NCBI GenBank assembly: GCA_017993505.1
Contig: JAGOMP010000020.1
Span: 1 to 50,039 of the forward strand
Direction: 5' to 3'
Length of the DNA: 50,039 bases
Origin: Planctomycetota bacterium
GTDB taxonomy: Bacteria > Planctomycetota > Uabimicrobiia > Uabimicrobiales > JABWCH01
Within the stretch, counting starts at the first letter, position 1. Every line of letters starts with the position of its first letter. Below, piece after piece: positions 46,111 through 50,039 of this stretch. The notes below the pieces were generated by a model. The model did not search any database. It was not told the DNA's origin and worked only from the letters and a program-made list of their open reading frames with translations. The position numbers were made by a program, and so were the translations under genes.

Positions 46111-47037
46111 ATGCCAGGAATTTTAATCATCACAGAAACAAAAGAAAATAGCTTAAAAAAAGTTAGCCTAGAAGTTGCTTCTGAGGCCACTCGCCTTGCT
46201 AAAACAATCAATACAAATGTCTACGCTATAGCTACACAATCTACATACAAAGAACTCGGGGAATATGGCATTTCTAAAGCTTTTACAATAGAAACAATGC
46301 CCTATTTACAAGAATACACATCCATTATCCAAAATGTCATGGAAAAAATCAATCCTAGCCATATTCTATTCCCAGCTACGATCCAAGGGAAAGCCTTGTC
46401 ATCCATGGTAGCAGCAAAATACAATACGCAAGCCTATACAGATTGCATAAAAATGGAAATCCAAGACAACATAACGACAATACAACGACCTATCTATGCT
46501 GGTAACGTTATTTTAACAGCAGAAACAACAGCACCTAAAGTCTTTGCTTCGCTCCGTCCTAATGTATTTTCTATAAAAGAAAATGCTACAGAGATCGAAT
46601 GTGAACCTATTTCCCTCCCAGAAATTCAGAACAAAGTTCAAGTACTACAATTCAAAGCCTCTGAAAGCAAAACAATCGAAATTACAGAAGCAAGCACCAT
46701 AGTTGCAGCTGGGCGAGGCGTATCCCAAGAAACATTTCCTCTTTTAGAAGAAGTTGCACAAAAACTCGGTGCAGCCATCGGAGTTTCCCGTCCTTTAGTA
46801 GATGCAGGACAACGCCCCCACGAAGAACAAGTCGGACAAACAGGAAAAACAGTGTCGCCACAACTCTACATTGCATGTGGAATTTCTGGTGCTATTCAAC
46901 ACATTGCAGGCATGCGTACAGCAAAAACTATTGTTGCCATCAATCGCTCACCACAAGCCCCTATTTTCCAAATCGCAGATTATGGAATCATCGGGGATTC
47001 TCAAGAAATCCTTACAGCACTCAAAGAAAACTTATAA
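46111..47037 (+). CDS. etfA: Electron transfer flavoprotein alpha subunit
   Basis: 309 residues from the ATG at 46111 (MPGILIITE), with AAGGA seven bases upstream overlapping the etfB stop. FAD-binding C-terminal domain: VAAGRGVSQETFPLLEEVA, VGQTGKTVSPQLYIACG, SGAIQHIAGM. Full length. Partner of etfB; an electron link to the fermentative CoA metabolism implied by the mmd operon is possible but is inference. Confidence 0.95.
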   Translation: MPGILIITETKENSLKKVSLEVASEATRLAKTINTNVYAIATQSTYKELGEYGISKAFTIETMPYLQEYTSIIQNVMEKINPSHILFPATIQGKALSSMVAAKYNTQAYTDCIKMEIQDNITTIQRPIYAGNVILTAETTAPKVFASLRPNVFSIKENATEIECEPISLPEIQNKVQVLQFKASESKTIEITEASTIVAAGRGVSQETFPLLEEVAQKLGAAIGVSRPLVDAGQRPHEEQVGQTGKTVSPQLYIACGISGAIQHIAGMRTAKTIVAINRSPQAPIFQIADYGIIGDSQEILTALKENL

Positions 47038-47051
47038 CAATAATACACATC

Positions 47052-47082
47052 AAAAGGGGAATATATTATCCCCCTTTTTTTA
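47052..47082 (+). terminator. Terminator after etfA
   Basis: AAAAGGGG at 47052-47059, ten-base loop, then CCCCC and T7. Classical Rho-independent terminator 14 bases after the stop. Confidence 0.92.
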
Positions 47083-47127
47083 TGCAAGAAATTCCACGTA
47101 TATTTTTTATATTGATTGCTATCATGA

Positions 47128-47290
47128 TTTTTTAGAATCATCATCTATAATTATAAAGAAACTCCATTATTTTTAGAGTCATCATCTATATTATAAAGAA
47201 ACTCCATTATTTTTAGAGTCATCATCTATATTATAAAGAAACTCCATTATTTTTTAGAATCATCATTTATATAATAAGGAAACTCCATTC
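47128..47290 (+). repeat. 40-bp tandem leader repeat carrying the ribosome site
   Basis: Four units of about 40 bases start near 47128, 47170, 47210 and 47250. Each contains TTTTTAGAxTCATCATCTAT and AxAAxGAAACTCCATT. In the last unit AAGGAAACTCCATTC runs right up to the ATG at 47292, so the repeated unit is the ribosome-site segment of the next gene. In the upstream copies it reads AAAGAAA, a weakened version. Confidence 0.93.
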
Positions 47291-47291
47291 A

Positions 47292-48536
47292 ATGTTTAAC
47301 ACTACAAAAAAAGAATCACTATCCATTGCCATTGTTGGACATGTTGACCATGGAAAATCTACTTTAATTGGTCGCCTTCTACTAGATACAAAATCTTTGC
47401 CAGCAGACAAACTTGCAGAAATTGAGAAAATTTCCAAAGATTTAGGACGAGAAACACAAATCGCCTACTTAACAGACCAATTAAAAGAAGAACGAGAAAA
47501 AAGCATCACCATTGACACTACCCAAATCTTTTTTCATACTTCCCATCGAAATTACGTCATCATTGACACTCCAGGACACGTAGAATTTTTAAAAAACATG
47601 CTTTCTGGAACAAGCCATGCACAAGCCATTATCTTAATTGTTGATGTACATGAAGGAATCCAAGAACAAACTATTCGACATGCTCATTTAGTGCAAATGC
47701 TAGGCATTCACAATATCATTATCCTTTGTAATAAAATGGATTTAGTTGAATATAAACAAGAAGTATTTGAAAAAATTCAAGCAGAATTAATCAACATCTG
47801 TAAAAAACTACAACTATCTCTACATGATATGATTCCCATTTCTGCTTGGAATGGTGATAACGTTACGACAAAATCAAAAAACACACCTTGGTATACTGGC
47901 AATACATTTTTACAAGCACTAGACTCCATTCCATACAAAAATACACAACAACATACGTCATCATTTCGTCTAGCTATTCAAGATCTCTACAACATAGAAA
48001 ATACAGACATTACAGTTGGAAAAATTTTACAGGGTTCTATCAAACAAAAACAAATTGTAAAAATTTTACCAGATAACATCGAGACCACAGTCCAAGAAAT
48101 CAAAAAATACAATGAAAAACCAACACAAGCATTTTGCAATGAAAATATTGGGCTTGTTCTAGATAAACCAACACAACGCGGTCAAGTCCTTGTAGAAAAA
48201 AATAGTACACTACAGCCTACACAAACTATCCAAGCCAACATATTTTGGCTATCTTCCCAACCTTGGCAAATACAAGAAACAAAAATACTCCGTTGTAGTA
48301 CACAAGAAACAAACGTACACATTCAAAAAATCAACACCATCTTAGATACAAAAACATTGAAATCTATCAACACACCACAAACTGAACTACAAATGAACCA
48401 AACTGCCACTCTTATCTTACAACTAGACAAACCACTTGTTGTAGAAAAATTTCAACATCTACCAGAACTAGGACGCTTTATCATTGAAAATAAAAATAAT
48501 GTACAAGGATTTGGAATTATTCAAGATATTTTCTAA
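47292..48536 (+). CDS. CysN/EF1A-like translational GTPase family protein
   Basis: 414 residues. G1 GHVDHGKST (16-24), DTPGH, NKMD. The GTPase part resembles CysN, the regulatory subunit of ATP sulfurylase ([40 protein letters not shown]). Domains 2 and 3 follow: [17 protein letters not shown] beta barrel, ending with [17 protein letters not shown]. No cysD next door, so it may be a stand-alone relative, perhaps for sulfate activation or another nucleotide transfer. Ribosome site AAGGA lies within the last leader repeat. Confidence 0.8.
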   Translation: MFNTTKKESLSIAIVGHVDHGKSTLIGRLLLDTKSLPADKLAEIEKISKDLGRETQIAYLTDQLKEEREKSITIDTTQIFFHTSHRNYVIIDTPGHVEFLKNMLSGTSHAQAIILIVDVHEGIQEQTIRHAHLVQMLGIHNIIILCNKMDLVEYKQEVFEKIQAELINICKKLQLSLHDMIPISAWNGDNVTTKSKNTPWYTGNTFLQALDSIPYKNTQQHTSSFRLAIQDLYNIENTDITVGKILQGSIKQKQIVKILPDNIETTVQEIKKYNEKPTQAFCNENIGLVLDKPTQRGQVLVEKNSTLQPTQTIQANIFWLSSQPWQIQETKILRCSTQETNVHIQKINTILDTKTLKSINTPQTELQMNQTATLILQLDKPLVVEKFQHLPELGRFIIENKNNVQGFGIIQDIF

Positions 48537-48603
48537 GATGTGAATATGTAAAAAATTTATATACTACTTATATATTTAAGATATTTTCTAAGATTTAAAT
48601 ATT
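48523..48603 (+). repeat. Two-copy repeat duplicating the GTPase stop-codon region
   Basis: AAGATATTTTCTAAGATGTGAATA at 48523 and AAGATATTTTCTAAGATTTAAATA at 48578, period 55. Copy 1 contains the GTPase stop codon; copy 2 is in the leader of holB. Second example of a gene end echoed downstream (see 23300-23412). Confidence 0.8.
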
Positions 48604-48620
48604 TATAGAAAGTATTTAAC

Positions 48621-49577
48621 ATGGAATACTTACGAACTAAAGAGGAAATTTTAAAACATTTCTTAAAGGCAAAATTAAACAATACACTATATCGAACATG
48701 CCTTTTTGTAGGTGCTGAAGAATTTTTAGAAAAAGAAATTATACCAGAATTTCTAAAATTACTAGAATGTAAGGATCCTAAAGCCCCTTGTGGTCATTGT
48801 TCTGCCTGTATTAAAGTAGAAAACAATTGCCATCCTGACATCATGTTCTTTGGGCAAGAAAATAAAGCCATTAGCATGGAACAAGTTCGAAATATGATCT
48901 ATGAATCTAGTATGAAACCTTGGGAAGGGACATTTAAAATATTTGTTCTATATAACATTCATCAATTGCGCGAAGAAATTGCCAATGCTCTACTCAAAAC
49001 ATTAGAAGAACCATCGGATCATTGTGTATACATCTTAACAACAGAAAATGAACAAGCAGTCCTAGATACTATCAGATCTCGCTGTCAAATATTCCATATA
49101 GGTGGAAGTGCTACCTTTGAAGATTTTAAACAAACATGTGGCTTAGACAACATCATAGCAGAAACAATCTGGATACTTTCCAACAACGACATCACAACAG
49201 CAGAAGAAATACTACGTTCCCAATGGGAAGGACGATGTAAAATGATGCAAGCCATCATAGATAAAAAAGACCCCATAGATATAGGAAACATGGTTACAGA
49301 AATTTGTGGTTCTGGAGAAGCAGGTAAAGAAAAAACAAACGCCATGATCCTCCACTTTGCTTCACTATGTCATGACCTACTAGTTTTAAAAAACATAGAA
49401 GACATCACATTTCTATTCAATAAAGACCTCGCCTATCCTATACAACAACTTAGCAAACAAATTTCCACCAGAAAAATAGAATCTATACTAGATTTCTTAT
49501 GGGAAATGAGACAATACTTAAATTACAACATCAATCTTGGACTATTCTGGGAAAATCTCTTCCTTCTAACATATTAA
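48621..49577 (+). CDS. holB: DNA polymerase III delta' subunit
   Basis: 318 residues. Four-Cys zinc module CKDPKAPCGHCSAC, ALLKTLEEPSDHCVYILTTENEQAVLDTIRSRCQ with the SRC motif near 160. The Walker A region reads GAEEF, i.e. no P-loop, which is normal for delta'. Part of the clamp loader that loads the sliding clamp. Long C-terminal helical domain as in family. Start ATG with GAAAG 12 bases upstream. Confidence 0.9.
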   Translation: MEYLRTKEEILKHFLKAKLNNTLYRTCLFVGAEEFLEKEIIPEFLKLLECKDPKAPCGHCSACIKVENNCHPDIMFFGQENKAISMEQVRNMIYESSMKPWEGTFKIFVLYNIHQLREEIANALLKTLEEPSDHCVYILTTENEQAVLDTIRSRCQIFHIGGSATFEDFKQTCGLDNIIAETIWILSNNDITTAEEILRSQWEGRCKMMQAIIDKKDPIDIGNMVTEICGSGEAGKEKTNAMILHFASLCHDLLVLKNIEDITFLFNKDLAYPIQQLSKQISTRKIESILDFLWEMRQYLNYNINLGLFWENLFLLTY

Positions 49578-49617
49578 TATAATTATCATAAAAAAAATAC
49601 TTGCCAGCTGTCCTTAT

Positions 49618-49660
49618 AAAAAACAATAGTTATTTCAATAAAAAATAGCTATTGTTTTTT
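49618..49660 (+). terminator. Terminator after holB
   Basis: 18-bp stem (49618-49635 with 49643-49660) with one T-G wobble, loop of 7, then T run. Works best on the plus strand. Confidence 0.88.
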
Positions 49661-49719
49661 TTTGTAGCAAACTACGGAAAACACAAAAAAAACAAACTAC
49701 GGAACACACGGAAATAGCA

Positions 49720-50015
49720 ACCTTGCTTCCCCATAGCAAAATTGCCTCCTCAGAGCAAAATTGCCTCCCCAGAGCAAAATTGTCTCCCCAGAGCAACATT
49801 GTCTCCCCAGAGCAACATTGTCTCCTCAGATCAACTCCCTCCCCAGAGTAACATTGTCTCCCCAGAGCAAAATTGCTTCCTCAGAGCAACATTGTCTCCC
49901 CAGAGCAAAACATTGTCTCCCCAGAGCAACATCGTCTCCCCAGAGCAAAATTCCTTCCTCACAGCAATGCCTCCCCAGAGCACAATAACTTCCCCATAGC
50001 AAAATTGCCTCCCAC
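49720..50015 (-). repeat. 19-bp satellite, same family as 2721-3080, opposite strand
   Basis: About 14 units of CCTCCCCAGAGCAAAATTG (minus strand GCTCTGGGGAGG core). First periods 19 bases (49745, 49764, 49783), later units irregular. Spacer after the core differs (CAATTT versus AAAGTT) from the first array. Before it, 49663-49719 has two copies of ACAAACTACGGAA. No gene is seen in 49578-50039; the open frames are repeat artefacts. Confidence 0.9.
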
Positions 50016-50039
50016 ACACAAAAATAACATCACAACACA

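Overview
The window is AT-rich, dense bacterial DNA with short leaders, clear Shine-Dalgarno sites and many perfect-stem terminators. The gene content points to a deep-branching, Gram-negative-type member of the Planctomycetota/PVC lineages. It holds a giant Ser/Thr kinase ending in a small zinc ribbon, a tricorn-like PD40/S41 protease, a DUF1573 protein, a multihaem cytochrome with a phosphoesterase-like front, SpoVG, LptB, several lipoproteins and a Ski2-type helicase. The lineage is an inference from gene families. I saw no rRNA, tRNA, CRISPR or transposase gene.

Layout. 1-600: repeats only. 606-2588: membrane phosphoglycerol-transferase-like enzyme. 2640-3125: a G-rich 18-bp satellite between two terminator hairpins. 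3141-6341 (-): tricorn-like protease. 6575-12806 (+): pseudokinase/kinase protein, lipoprotein, Ski2-like helicase. 12930-15080 (+): N-terminal 712 residues of MutS. 15065-17261: decayed pieces of oadB/mmdB and gatB, then orf519 copy A. 17348-24989 (-): three secreted or lipoproteins, a sigma-54 activator, DUF1015, SpoVG, LptB, and the C-terminal MutS piece. 25127-32138 (-): orf519 copy B, gatB, and a sodium-pumping decarboxylase operon in the order mmdA-mmdD-mmdC-mmdB. 32782-34341 (+): sodium/solute symporter. 34447-44938 (-): ClpX, a membrane protein, DUF1573, cytochrome, HEAT protein, class II aldolase, TPR lipoprotein, UDP-xylose-synthase-type SDR. 45354-49577 (+): etfB, etfA, CysN-like GTPase, DNA polymerase III delta'. 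49720-end: a second G-rich satellite in the opposite orientation.

The central observation is that mutS is cut in two between the Walker B segment (GRGTST) and the following FDG, with no residue lost. The halves are about 9.9 kb apart on opposite strands. The DNA at both cut edges is decayed oadB/mmdB sequence. Together with the gatB remnant and orf519 copy A it forms a circularly permuted copy of the oadB-gatB-orf519 segment that still sits intact at about 25.1-28.5 kb. The simplest history is insertion of that copy into mutS, followed by inversion through the two opposed orf519 copies. The passenger gatB copy is riddled with deletions and stops, while both MutS halves remain open, so a MutS that works as two polypeptides is a real possibility.

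A second theme is tandem duplication. Leaders and gene ends carry arrays with units of 40, 40, about 43, 55, 56 and 110 bp. Coding tails (tricorn, ClpX, one lipoprotein) are expanded by short repeats. A GC-rich GCTCTGGGGAGG element forms long arrays at both ends of the window.
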